A stretch of 33,126 nt of DNA, taken from positions 1-33,126 of the forward strand of contig CBDUBH010000038.1 of NCBI GenBank assembly GCA_965365345.1, written 5' to 3'. Positions within the stretch are counted from its first letter, which is position 1; the number at the start of each line of letters is the position of its first letter. Made by a program: the position numbers and the translations under genes. The DNA is from CBDUBH01 sp965365345 (GTDB lineage Bacteria; Bacteroidota; Ignavibacteria; Ignavibacteriales; SURF-24). Below are positions 7,460-14,814 of the stretch, one piece after another. The notes below the pieces were generated by a model that worked only from the letters and a program-made list of their open reading frames with translations, was not told the origin of the DNA and did no database searches.

Positions 7460-8404
7460 ATGCATGATTCAGGCGTTTCTAATATTCAAAAAACTTACAA
7501 ATCACAGGAAACCGAAGAAAAACTTGATATAATTTTATACAGGCCTTGGGGCTACGCAATGGCGCTTGCCTCAAAAAAAATCGGACTCACGCCAAATCAA
7601 ATTACAATAATCGGAACAATTTTCGGAACAGTTGCCGGTCATCTTTATTTCTATAAAAATCCTTATTTGATCGCGCTTGGAATTTTCTTTTTGATGCTTT
7701 CTCAAGCGCTTGATTCAACCGACGGGCAGCTTGCGCGAATGACAAATAATATGTCAAAGATAGGAAGAATTTTAGATGGTTTCGGAACTAATGTAATTTT
7801 TGTAAGCATTTATATTCATCTTTGCGTAAGAATGATGATGGATGGAACCGCATCATGGTGGATCTGGCTTATCGCTGCTCTTGCGGGCGCAAGTCATTCA
7901 ATTCAAAGTGCGCTTGCAGATTATTACAGAAATTTATATCTGCGATTTGTAATTTCACCAACAAAAGGCGAACTTGAAACTGCCGAACAAATTAAAGTCC
8001 AATACGATAAAATAAGTTGGAAAAATAATTTCGCTGAAAAATTTTTGATGCGTGTTTACTTAAATTACACTGTTGAGCAGGAAGTTATTTTAAGAAGCTC
8101 GCATAAATTGAAAGTTTATATTGACAAATTTTTCGGCGGAGTTTTGCCGGAATATTTGAGTCCGCTTTACAGAAAATTAAGCAAACCGAACGTAAAATAT
8201 TACAATATTTTAACAACCAACACAAGAATGATAGCATTATTTATTGCTCTCATCTTTCAAAATTTTTACATCTTCTTTCTTTTTGAAATTTTTGTTTTAA
8301 ATGCGCTTGCAATTTATGTCTATTTCGATCAGGAAAAAACAAGCAGAAGAATTTTTGCGGAACTTCAAAAAGAAGATCAGAATGTGAACGCTGCGGCAAT
8401 GTAA
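7460..8404 (+). CDS. CDP-alcohol phosphotransferase family protein with altered motif
   Basis: An integral membrane enzyme of the CDP-alcohol phosphatidyltransferase family, which joins a CDP-activated group to an alcohol to form a phosphodiester. The signature D-x2-D-G-x2-A-R-x8-G-x3-D-x3-D is present at 85-110: D85, D88, G89, A92, R93, G102 and D106 are in place, but the fourth Asp, the catalytic base in studied members, is T110. Hydrophobic helices lie before and after the motif. At 314 residues it is longer than PgsA or PssA, with an extra 170-250 segment. It sits between the ATP-grasp and flippase-like genes. The altered residue implies either a different mechanism or loss of classical activity. 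Confidence 0.85.
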   Translation: MHDSGVSNIQKTYKSQETEEKLDIILYRPWGYAMALASKKIGLTPNQITIIGTIFGTVAGHLYFYKNPYLIALGIFFLMLSQALDSTDGQLARMTNNMSKIGRILDGFGTNVIFVSIYIHLCVRMMMDGTASWWIWLIAALAGASHSIQSALADYYRNLYLRFVISPTKGELETAEQIKVQYDKISWKNNFAEKFLMRVYLNYTVEQEVILRSSHKLKVYIDKFFGGVLPEYLSPLYRKLSKPNVKYYNILTTNTRMIALFIALIFQNFYIFFLFEIFVLNALAIYVYFDQEKTSRRIFAELQKEDQNVNAAAM

Positions 8405-8409
8405 ATCAA

Positions 8410-9429
8410 ATGAAAAACTACGAAAAGAAAATAAGATTTATTTCATTGCTTGTTGGCGTTTCAATCTTTGTATTTCTTATTTATAAATTCGGCGTATCAA
8501 ATATAATTGCGAACATTCAAAAAACCGGCTGGAGCATATTGCTTGTTTTTGCAGTTTGGGGAGTTGTTTATTTTCTAAATTCGCTGTCACTTTATTTAAT
8601 ACTAGGAAAGCAGCGCAGAGCGATCAAAATAATTTTTTTATACTTCATAACATTGGGTGGAAGCGCGCTTAACATTGTTACACCATTGGGAAATATGGGC
8701 GGCGAGCCGTACAGGGTAATGGAACTGAGCAAATATTTCAGTACAAGTTTTGCGGTATCAAAAATAATTCTTTACAAAATGATGCAATGGCTTTCCCATT
8801 TTTTACTTTGGACTTTTGCAATTTTGATCATTGTTTTTACGGTTGAATTAAATTCCAAATTTAAAATAATTTTACTTTCCATTTTTGCGGTACTGATTTT
8901 ATTGATATTTCTTCTGATCAAAAATCACAAGAATGGATTTATTGAACCATTATTCAATAAAATCACGAAATTTAAATTCATAGAAAAAAGAATTCGAAGC
9001 AAACGGCAAAAATTTGTTGAAGCGGATTCATTTATTAAAGAACTTTATAATGACAGACCCGGAATTTTCTTTTCTGTATTGATGACAGAACTTCTGGCAA
9101 GATTAATGGCTTCAATTGAATTTTTAATTATCTTAAAAAGTATCGGCATAAACATAAATTTTTTCGAAGCGATCTACGTTTATGCAATCATCACTTTAAT
9201 TGCAAACCTTTTCTTTTTCATGCCTTACGCAATGGGCGTTAAAGAAGGCGGCTTATATTTAATAATGGAAAATTTCATGGCTCAATCCGGAATTGGAATA
9301 TATGTTGCATTGATAAATAGGATCCGTGAGTTTTTCTGGATATTTATCGGGTTAATTTTAGTACAATTGAACAGTAAAATTTTTGGCGGCAAATCTTTAA
9401 AAGAAATTAATGAGTTGAAAAAATTATGA
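8410..9429 (+). CDS. Flippase-like / lysylphosphatidylglycerol synthase TM-domain protein (UPF0104)
   Basis: A polytopic membrane protein of the LPG_synthase_TM (UPF0104, AglD/YbhN) family with about eight helices. Typical segments are TLGGSALNIVTPLGNMGGEP (about 77-96), ARLMASIEFLIILKSIG, and the end MPYAMGVKEGGLYLIMEN followed by INRIREFFWIFIGLILV. Relatives are thought to move or modify lipid-linked intermediates at the membrane. It starts 5 bp after the CDP-alcohol transferase and overlaps the HAD gene by ATGA, so it is translationally coupled to both. A role in moving the cluster's lipid product across the membrane is inference. Confidence 0.85.
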   Translation: MKNYEKKIRFISLLVGVSIFVFLIYKFGVSNIIANIQKTGWSILLVFAVWGVVYFLNSLSLYLILGKQRRAIKIIFLYFITLGGSALNIVTPLGNMGGEPYRVMELSKYFSTSFAVSKIILYKMMQWLSHFLLWTFAILIIVFTVELNSKFKIILLSIFAVLILLIFLLIKNHKNGFIEPLFNKITKFKFIEKRIRSKRQKFVEADSFIKELYNDRPGIFFSVLMTELLARLMASIEFLIILKSIGININFFEAIYVYAIITLIANLFFFMPYAMGVKEGGLYLIMENFMAQSGIGIYVALINRIREFFWIFIGLILVQLNSKIFGGKSLKEINELKKL

Positions 9430-10127
9430 AAGCAGTTTTATTCGATTACGGCGGAACAATTGATACAAACGGAGTTCACTGGAGTGAAAAATTTCGCGAT
9501 GCTTATGAATCGTTGAATTTATTTATTCCGAAAGAAAAATTCAGTGCGTCTTACGGATTTGCCACAAATAAAATGGATAAATTTATTGATCACAGTTATG
9601 ATCTTTTCAAAACAATTCACAAACAAATTTCGATGCAGATAAACTTTCTTAAAGATAATTATGAAGTATATGCAAAAATAAATTCAGAAGAAATTTCGCA
9701 AGCAGCGGCAAAAATTTGTTACGATGAAGTAATAAAATCAGTACAAAACGCAATTCCTTTATTGAAAAAATTAAAAGAAAAATATAAACTGGCGATCGTT
9801 TCAAACTATCACGGAAATTTAAATTCAGTTTTAAATGAAGTAAAGATTTTAGAAATTTTTGATGAAACAATTGATTCAAGTATAGTAAATATTTGGAAAC
9901 CGGACCCGGAAATATTTTCGCTTGCTATTAAAAAATTTAATTTAACTCCGGCTGAATGTTTTGTAATTGGAGATTCATACGAACGCGATATTGAGCCTGC
10001 AAAATCAATAGGATGCAAAACTATCTGGCTAAAAGGCAGAAGCTGGAAAGAAGAAAATGAAAGTGTAAAAGCTGATTTTATTATTTCAAATTTGATTGAT
10101 GCAGAAAATATTTTATTGAATAATTAA
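9426..10127 (+). CDS. HAD-superfamily hydrolase
   Basis: A 233-residue HAD protein. Motif I is DYGGTID (nucleophile D7), motif II is the Ser in IVSNYHGN, motif III is the Lys in IWKPDPEIF, and motif IV is VIGDSYERDIEPAKSIG with two Asp. The residue two after the nucleophile, usually the general-acid Asp in phosphatases, is Gly (G9). That may mean weak or atypical phosphatase activity; other HAD subfamilies, such as phosphonatases, also lack this Asp. The start overlaps the flippase-like stop (ATGA). As the last gene of the cluster it may remove a phosphate from the pathway product. Confidence 0.85.
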   Translation: MKAVLFDYGGTIDTNGVHWSEKFRDAYESLNLFIPKEKFSASYGFATNKMDKFIDHSYDLFKTIHKQISMQINFLKDNYEVYAKINSEEISQAAAKICYDEVIKSVQNAIPLLKKLKEKYKLAIVSNYHGNLNSVLNEVKILEIFDETIDSSIVNIWKPDPEIFSLAIKKFNLTPAECFVIGDSYERDIEPAKSIGCKTIWLKGRSWKEENESVKADFIISNLIDAENILLNN

Positions 10128-10171
10128 TTGAAAATTTCAGAAATAATTATTCGCTTTAATTGAATTGTCAT

Positions 10172-10218
10172 TCAATAAAAAATATCAAATTTTTCAATAA
10201 AAAAAATATCAAATTTTT
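10172..10218. repeat. Tandem duplication of an AT-rich 23-25 bp unit
   Basis: The unit TCAATA(A)nATATCAAATTTTT occurs twice in direct succession (10172-10194 and 10194-10218), the second copy having two extra A residues. It lies in the 262-bp gap between the HAD gene and the cyclase gene; nothing else in that AT-rich gap is callable. Confidence 0.45.
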
Positions 10219-10389
10219 CAATCAATAATAAAATAATATTTTGAAATTTATTTTAATTTAATAATTCTCAATTCATATATCCTTTTCTTGATCATATTTA
10301 AATCTTTCTCAATAACTTTTCAATTTTTCAAATTGCCTTGATTTTATTGGCTTTTAATCATTTCTTAAATTAATAACACAAAGTAAAAT

Positions 10390-11037
10390 ATGAATTATAT
10401 TGATATCAGCGTTCTGATAAGTGAAAAAACTCCGCATTGGCCAAGCGAACCGGAAATTGAATTTATCTCAATAAAAAAAATTTCGGAAGGCGGTTCATCA
10501 AATGTAAACGCAATTAAAATGAGTCTGCATACAGGCACTCACGTTGATGCTCCGCTTCATTTTATTGAAAACGGTAAAATCATTTCTGAATATGACCTAT
10601 CAATTTTCAACGGAAAAGCAAAAGTTATCCAGATCAAAAATGAAAAGGAAATTTCTTTAGAGGAAATTATAAACTTTAAAATTGAAGCAGGGGATATAGT
10701 TCTTTTTAAAACTCAAAATTCAAATTCAGAGTGGTACAAAGAAAAATTCAAAAATGATTTTGTTTATCTTACTCCGGAAGCTGCGGAATTTTTATCAAAC
10801 CAAAAAATTAAATGTGTCGGGATCGATTATCTTTCAATTGCGGAAAAAGGAAAAGGCAAGGCGGTTCATCAAATATTACTTGGAAATAATATTGCGATTA
10901 TTGAAGGTTTATATTTAGGAAAAACAAAACAAGGTGAATATGAACTTTTATGTTTACCCCTGAAAATATTGGGTGAAGGTGCGCCTGCCCGTGCAATTTT
11001 AATTGAGAAAAAATCCGGAGAAAAATTTGGAACATAA
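10390..11037 (+). CDS. Cyclase-family metal hydrolase (kynurenine formamidase-like)
   Basis: A 215-residue member of the cyclase family (Pfam Cyclase), which includes metal-dependent arylformamidases and related amide or lactone hydrolases. The signature HTGTHVDAPLHF (47-58) provides the metal ligands H47, H51 and D53 plus H57. The C-terminal EGLYLG element with a conserved Glu is also present (IIEGLYLGK). No tryptophan-catabolism genes are nearby, so kynB is not assigned. It overlaps the start of the GH15 gene by 11 bases and probably heads that operon. The ATG has no clear ribosome-binding site. Confidence 0.85.
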   Translation: MNYIDISVLISEKTPHWPSEPEIEFISIKKISEGGSSNVNAIKMSLHTGTHVDAPLHFIENGKIISEYDLSIFNGKAKVIQIKNEKEISLEEIINFKIEAGDIVLFKTQNSNSEWYKEKFKNDFVYLTPEAAEFLSNQKIKCVGIDYLSIAEKGKGKAVHQILLGNNIAIIEGLYLGKTKQGEYELLCLPLKILGEGAPARAILIEKKSGEKFGT

Positions 11038-12877
11038 GGATAGCAATATAAAATACCAGCCGATTGAAAACTACGGAGTGATTGGTGATCTGAATACAGT
11101 TGCTTTGATAGGATTGAACGGCTCAATTGATTTTTTGTGTTTCCCGAGATTTGATTCGCCCACGGTATTTGCGGCACTCCTGGATACCGATAAAGGCGGC
11201 TATTTCAAAATTTCACCTGATCTTGAAGATGTAAAATTTAAACAGCTCTACATTCCTGAAACAAATGTCCTGCTTACAAGATTTCTTTCATCTGATGGAA
11301 TTGGCGAAATTACTGATTTCATGCCTGCCGAAGAAATGTTTGAAGGAAATGTTTTGATCCGCAGAGTAACCTCGGTCATGGGAAGAACAAAATATAAAAT
11401 GGAATTTTGTCCCAGATTTAATTACGCGCGTTCAAAACATTCTGTAGAAATTGTTAATTCAAAAGAAATTATTTTTAAAAGTTTGGGTGATGATGGTACT
11501 ACTTTAAGATTGTACAGCGACGCCGAAATAAAAATAATTAATGGCGATGGATTTGCTGAATTTGAAATTAAGCAGGGCGATATGATTGATTTTATTTTGG
11601 AATTGTATGATAAGCAAATTCCAAAGATCGGCGATTCAAATAAATTCGTAACCGAGAATCTTCATAAAACAATTAAATATTGGAAAGATTGGAGTGAAGT
11701 ATCAAATTATACAGGGAGATGGCGTGAAATTGTAAACCGCTCGGCTCTCGTTTTGAAATTGTTGACATCATTCAAATATGGTTCAATGGTGGCTTCACCG
11801 ACTTTCAGTTTACCTGAAGCGCTCGGTGGTGAAAGGAATTGGGATTATAGATATACATGGATACGCGATGCTTCTTTTTCAATTTATTCACTCATAAAAC
11901 TCGGATATACAAATGAAGCCACGGCCTTCATGAAATGGATCGAAAAGGAATGTCAGGATTTAGGTAATGCGGGAAATTTAAGTTTGATGTACACCGTTGA
12001 AGGTGAAAATGTGTGCGATGAAATTGAACTTGAACATTTTGAAGGTTACAGAAAATCAAAACCGGTGCGCATCGGGAATAATGCTAAAGATCAAATTCAA
12101 CTTGATATTTATGGCGAGCTTATGGATGCTGTTTATCTTTACAATAAACACGTTGAGCCGATTTCAATTGGATTTTGGAATGAATTAGTTGAACAAATGA
12201 ATTGGCTTTGTAAAAACTGGTGGCAAAAAGATGAGGGAATTTGGGAAGTACGCGGCGGCAAAAAAGAATTTCTGTATTCAAGACTGATGTGCTGGGTTGC
12301 ATTGGATAGAGCTATTAAGATTACTGAATTAAGATCGCTTCCGCTTCCGCCTTGCTGGATCGAAGAACGAAATAAAATATTCAAATCAATTTTTGATGAT
12401 TTTTGGGATGAAGAATTGCAAGCGTTTGTTCAATATAAAGGTGCAAAAACTGTTGATGCTGCGGCGCTATTTATGCCGATCATGAGATTTATCAGTGCTA
12501 AAGATCCATTATGGCTTTCTACAATGAAGTTGATTGAAGAGAAGTTAGTTTCGGATTCTTTGGTTTACCGTTACCGTCATGATGAGGCAGCTTATGATGG
12601 AATGAAAAGCAATGAAGGTACTTTTTCAATGTGCACATTTTGGTATATTGAATGCCTTTCACGGTCGGGACAAATTGAAAAAGCCCGATTCTTTTTTGAA
12701 AAGATGATCGGATATGCAAATCATCTCGGTCTTTATGCCGAACAATTAGGATTTCAAGGTGAACATTTAGGAAATTATCCGCAAGCATTTACACATTTGG
12801 GATTGATAGCAACTGCTCTGCATTTAAATAAAAGTTTAATGGAAGAAAAAGAACAGGAAAAAGGAAATATCTCTTAA
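11027..12877 (+). CDS. Glycoside hydrolase family 15 (glucoamylase/trehalase-like)
   Basis: A GH15 enzyme, releasing glucose from alpha-glucans or trehalose. The N-terminal beta-sandwich domain (about 10-220) opens with PIENYGVIGDLNTVALIG and GSIDFLCFPRFDSP. The (alpha/alpha)6 barrel follows with NWDYRYTWIRDASFS, ELEHFEGYRKSKPVRIGN and EGTFSMCTFWYIECLSR, all standard for bacterial GH15. There is no signal peptide, so it acts in the cytoplasm, which favours trehalose or stored glycogen as substrate. I chose the TTG at 11027 because GGAG sits 6 bases upstream; TTG 11003 is the next alternative. It overlaps the cyclase stop, and the glucose dehydrogenase starts 2 bp after its stop. Confidence 0.93.
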   Translation: MEHKDSNIKYQPIENYGVIGDLNTVALIGLNGSIDFLCFPRFDSPTVFAALLDTDKGGYFKISPDLEDVKFKQLYIPETNVLLTRFLSSDGIGEITDFMPAEEMFEGNVLIRRVTSVMGRTKYKMEFCPRFNYARSKHSVEIVNSKEIIFKSLGDDGTTLRLYSDAEIKIINGDGFAEFEIKQGDMIDFILELYDKQIPKIGDSNKFVTENLHKTIKYWKDWSEVSNYTGRWREIVNRSALVLKLLTSFKYGSMVASPTFSLPEALGGERNWDYRYTWIRDASFSIYSLIKLGYTNEATAFMKWIEKECQDLGNAGNLSLMYTVEGENVCDEIELEHFEGYRKSKPVRIGNNAKDQIQLDIYGELMDAVYLYNKHVEPISIGFWNELVEQMNWLCKNWWQKDEGIWEVRGGKKEFLYSRLMCWVALDRAIKITELRSLPLPPCWIEERNKIFKSIFDDFWDEELQAFVQYKGAKTVDAAALFMPIMRFISAKDPLWLSTMKLIEEKLVSDSLVYRYRHDEAAYDGMKSNEGTFSMCTFWYIECLSRSGQIEKARFFFEKMIGYANHLGLYAEQLGFQGEHLGNYPQAFTHLGLIATALHLNKSLMEEKEQEKGNIS

Positions 12878-12879
12878 TA

Positions 12880-13989
12880 ATGAAGGCATTAATCCTAAAT
12901 AAAGAAAATCATCAGCTTCAAATAAAAGAAATTGCAGAACCTGAAATTCAAGATTCAAATCAAATTAAAGTGGAAATTATAGAAGTTGGAATTTGCGGTA
13001 CTGATATTGAAATGATAAAAGGTGGTAGGGTTGATTTTCCAAAAGGTAAAAATGAAATAATAATTGGCCATGAAATGTTCGGCAAAATTGTTGCAGTTGG
13101 TAAAAATGTAAACGAAACAAAGGTTGGCGATTACGGAGTTTTGACAGTTCGAAGAGGATGCGGAGTTTGTAAGCCTTGTTTATTAAACAGAAGTGATATG
13201 TGTGAAACCGGAAAATACACAGAAAGAGGAATAAAAGAAAATGATGGATTTCAAAGTGAATTTGTGATTGATGATGAAAAAAACTTTGTAAATATTCCGG
13301 CTGACATTAAGGAATTTGCTGTTCTAACTGAACCGCTTTCGGTTATTGAAAAATCAATTGATGAAGCATTAAAAATTCAATCCACAAGATTGCCCGGCAT
13401 TAAAGATTCAGCATGGCTAAAAAATAAAAAGGTTTTAATCGGCGGAGTTGGTGCTGTTGGTCTTTTAGCCGCTTTCGCATTTAAATTAAGAGGAGCAGAA
13501 GTTTTTGGATTGGATATAATTAATGAAAATTCCAAACGTCCGGTAATGCTGAAAAAAATCGGCGGAAAATACATAAATGGGTTACAAAAAGCAGTGTTAC
13601 AAATAGATGTGGAAATTGGTGAAATGGATTTTGTTTTTGAAGCTGCCGGAGTAGCTAAACTTGAATTTCAATTAATTGATACTTTAGGTGCAAACGGAAT
13701 TTATATGGTTACCGGAATTCCTGAAGTAGGAAAAACGATTAAAATTGACGGCGGAGCTTTAATAAAACAAATGGTTTTGAAAAATCAAGTTATTGTTGGA
13801 AGTGTTAATGCAAGTATTCATCACTTTAAAAAAGCAGTTGATGATATTATTCTTTTTAAAGAAAAATGGGGGGAAGATATTGCCTCGCTTATAACGGGAA
13901 AAGTTGATATCAATAATTTTGAAGATGCTTTTAAATTAAAAGGAGAAGATGATATAAAAACCGTAATTCAATGGAAAACTAATTTTTAA
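12880..13989 (+). CDS. Zinc-dependent glucose 1-dehydrogenase (MDR family)
   Basis: A medium-chain dehydrogenase that should oxidise glucose, and perhaps other aldoses, to the lactone with NAD(P)+. The catalytic zinc region is GICGTD (C39) and GHEMFG (H64, E65); structural zinc cysteines are C94, C97, C100 and C108 (GCGVCKPC...MC). The nucleotide-binding loop is GGVGAVGLLAAF near 190. The 369-residue length and DGFQSEF and EPLSVIEKS segments match archaeal-type glucose dehydrogenases more than alcohol dehydrogenases. It starts 2 bp after the GH15 gene, so glucose released by GH15 is the obvious substrate, feeding gluconate formation. Confidence 0.88.
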   Translation: MKALILNKENHQLQIKEIAEPEIQDSNQIKVEIIEVGICGTDIEMIKGGRVDFPKGKNEIIIGHEMFGKIVAVGKNVNETKVGDYGVLTVRRGCGVCKPCLLNRSDMCETGKYTERGIKENDGFQSEFVIDDEKNFVNIPADIKEFAVLTEPLSVIEKSIDEALKIQSTRLPGIKDSAWLKNKKVLIGGVGAVGLLAAFAFKLRGAEVFGLDIINENSKRPVMLKKIGGKYINGLQKAVLQIDVEIGEMDFVFEAAGVAKLEFQLIDTLGANGIYMVTGIPEVGKTIKIDGGALIKQMVLKNQVIVGSVNASIHHFKKAVDDIILFKEKWGEDIASLITGKVDINNFEDAFKLKGEDDIKTVIQWKTNF

Positions 13990-14007
13990 TTTTAATAAGG
14001 AGGAAAA

Positions 14008-14408
14008 ATGGGATTGCTTGATGATGTTGCCGGAATTGCAGGAAACGTTTGGGTGGTGATGGTAAAAATTCAAAGCTCGTAACAGTTGCATTGCAATTTA
14101 TAATGGGTAAAATGGGAGGAATGGGAGGACTAATTAGCACTTTTCAGAAAAACGGAATGGGAGATGTAATTTCATCTTGGATAAGCCAAGGTCCGAATAA
14201 AGATGTTACTCCTGATGATCTTGAAAAAGGATTTGGAAGGGATAATATTTTTGAAATTGCTAAAGAAGCAGATATGCCTAAAGAAACCGTTACAACTAAA
14301 CTTTCCGAAATTTTGCCGAATTTAGTTGATAAAATGTCACCGAATGGTGAAGTTCCAGATGGAAATTTACTTGAAAAAGGATTGCACATTTTAAAACGCA
14401 GTTTATAG
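14008..14408 (+). pseudogene. YidB-family protein, disrupted by a 1-base frameshift
   Basis: The gene has a strong ribosome-binding site (AAGGAGG) and starts MGLLDDVAGIAGNV in one frame. That frame then stops after 24 codons (TAA 14080-14082), while the rest of the protein (GGDGKNSKLVTVALQF onward, through VISSWISQGPN and VDKMSPNGEVPDG) continues in the -1 frame from about 14049. The halves join as GNV-L-GGDG if one extra T is added to the GTTTGGG run at 14047-14053. YidB/DUF937 proteins are about 130 residues long and the joined product fits that. Function of the family is poorly known. It is either a recent pseudogene or a homopolymer sequencing error. A perfect terminator follows. Confidence 0.8.
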
Positions 14409-14425
14409 ATCTTTCCAATAAATAT

Positions 14426-14448
14426 GGGATAGCAAAAGCTATCCCTTT
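14426..14448. terminator. Bidirectional terminator GGGATAGC-AAAA-GCTATCCC
   Basis: A perfect 8-bp GC-containing stem with a 4-base loop, followed by TTT on the plus strand and ATATTTATT on the minus strand. It closes the GH15/glucose dehydrogenase/YidB operon and the convergent redox operon. The stop codon of the tiny minus-strand gene lies inside the stem. Confidence 0.8.
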
Positions 14449-14555
14449 GTCATTTTATCTGAATCCTTATTTTTATTGATCGCTTTAACGGCAATAAATG
14501 AAGCAATAACAATAATTGCTACAGCTAATAAAATAATAATGATCGTCCACAACAT
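14439..14555 (-). CDS. Predicted 38-residue single-pass membrane peptide
   Basis: A very short ORF starting MLWTIIIILLAVAIIVIASF and ending with a polar, Lys/Asp-rich tail. It has one hydrophobic helix (about 3-24) followed by a positively charged cytoplasmic-type end. It starts 10 bp after the preceding hydrophilic-protein gene on the same strand, with a weak AAAGG upstream, and its stop codon is inside the operon terminator. Position, composition and spacing support a real last gene of the redox operon; no family is recognised. Confidence 0.5.
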   Translation of the reverse strand: MLWTIIIILLAVAIIVIASFIAVKAINKNKDSDKMTKG

Positions 14556-14565
14556 AAATCAGCCT

Positions 14566-14799
14566 TTAACTTTCGTTATCTTTATTTTTAACATTTTTAT
14601 CTTCTTCGCTGAAATTGGGATTATCTTTTGTGTATTCTTCCAATCCGCTTCCGCCTCTTTTGGCGCTTGTTTTTTTAGGATCTTTTTTTACGTTATAACC
14701 GGTTGCTTCGTTATCACTGCCGGCACTACCGCGTCCTAAATCATTTTCTTTGCTGTAATCCCATTTATCATTATTATCCAGATCTTTATTCCTTCCCAT
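14566..14799 (-). CDS. Small hydrophilic protein, hypothetical
   Basis: A 77-residue, highly charged protein with almost no hydrophobic residues (start MGRNKDLDNNDKWDYSKEND, end EEDKNVKNKDNES). About half of it is Lys, Asp, Glu, Asn or Ser, which suggests intrinsic disorder, as in small stress or desiccation proteins; that is inference. A strong AAGGAG precedes the ATG and it follows the alcohol dehydrogenase stop by 15 bp, so it is cotranscribed. Confidence 0.7.
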   Translation of the reverse strand: MGRNKDLDNNDKWDYSKENDLGRGSAGSDNEATGYNVKKDPKKTSAKRGGSGLEEYTKDNPNFSEEDKNVKNKDNES

Positions 14800-14814
14800 A
14801 AGATTCTCCTTTAT

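Noticed and set aside
11003..11026. TTG 11003 as the GH15 start
   Set aside because: No ribosome-binding site precedes it, whereas GGAG is well placed for TTG 11027. It cannot be fully excluded.
12519..12788. 89-residue reverse ORF inside the GH15 gene
   Set aside because: It is antisense to conserved GH15 motifs and has no domain or ribosome-binding site.
14040..14060. Programmed -1 frameshift in the YidB-family gene
   Set aside because: The site GTTTGGG does not fit a slippery X-XXY-YYZ heptamer in the right phase and I see no downstream stimulatory structure.
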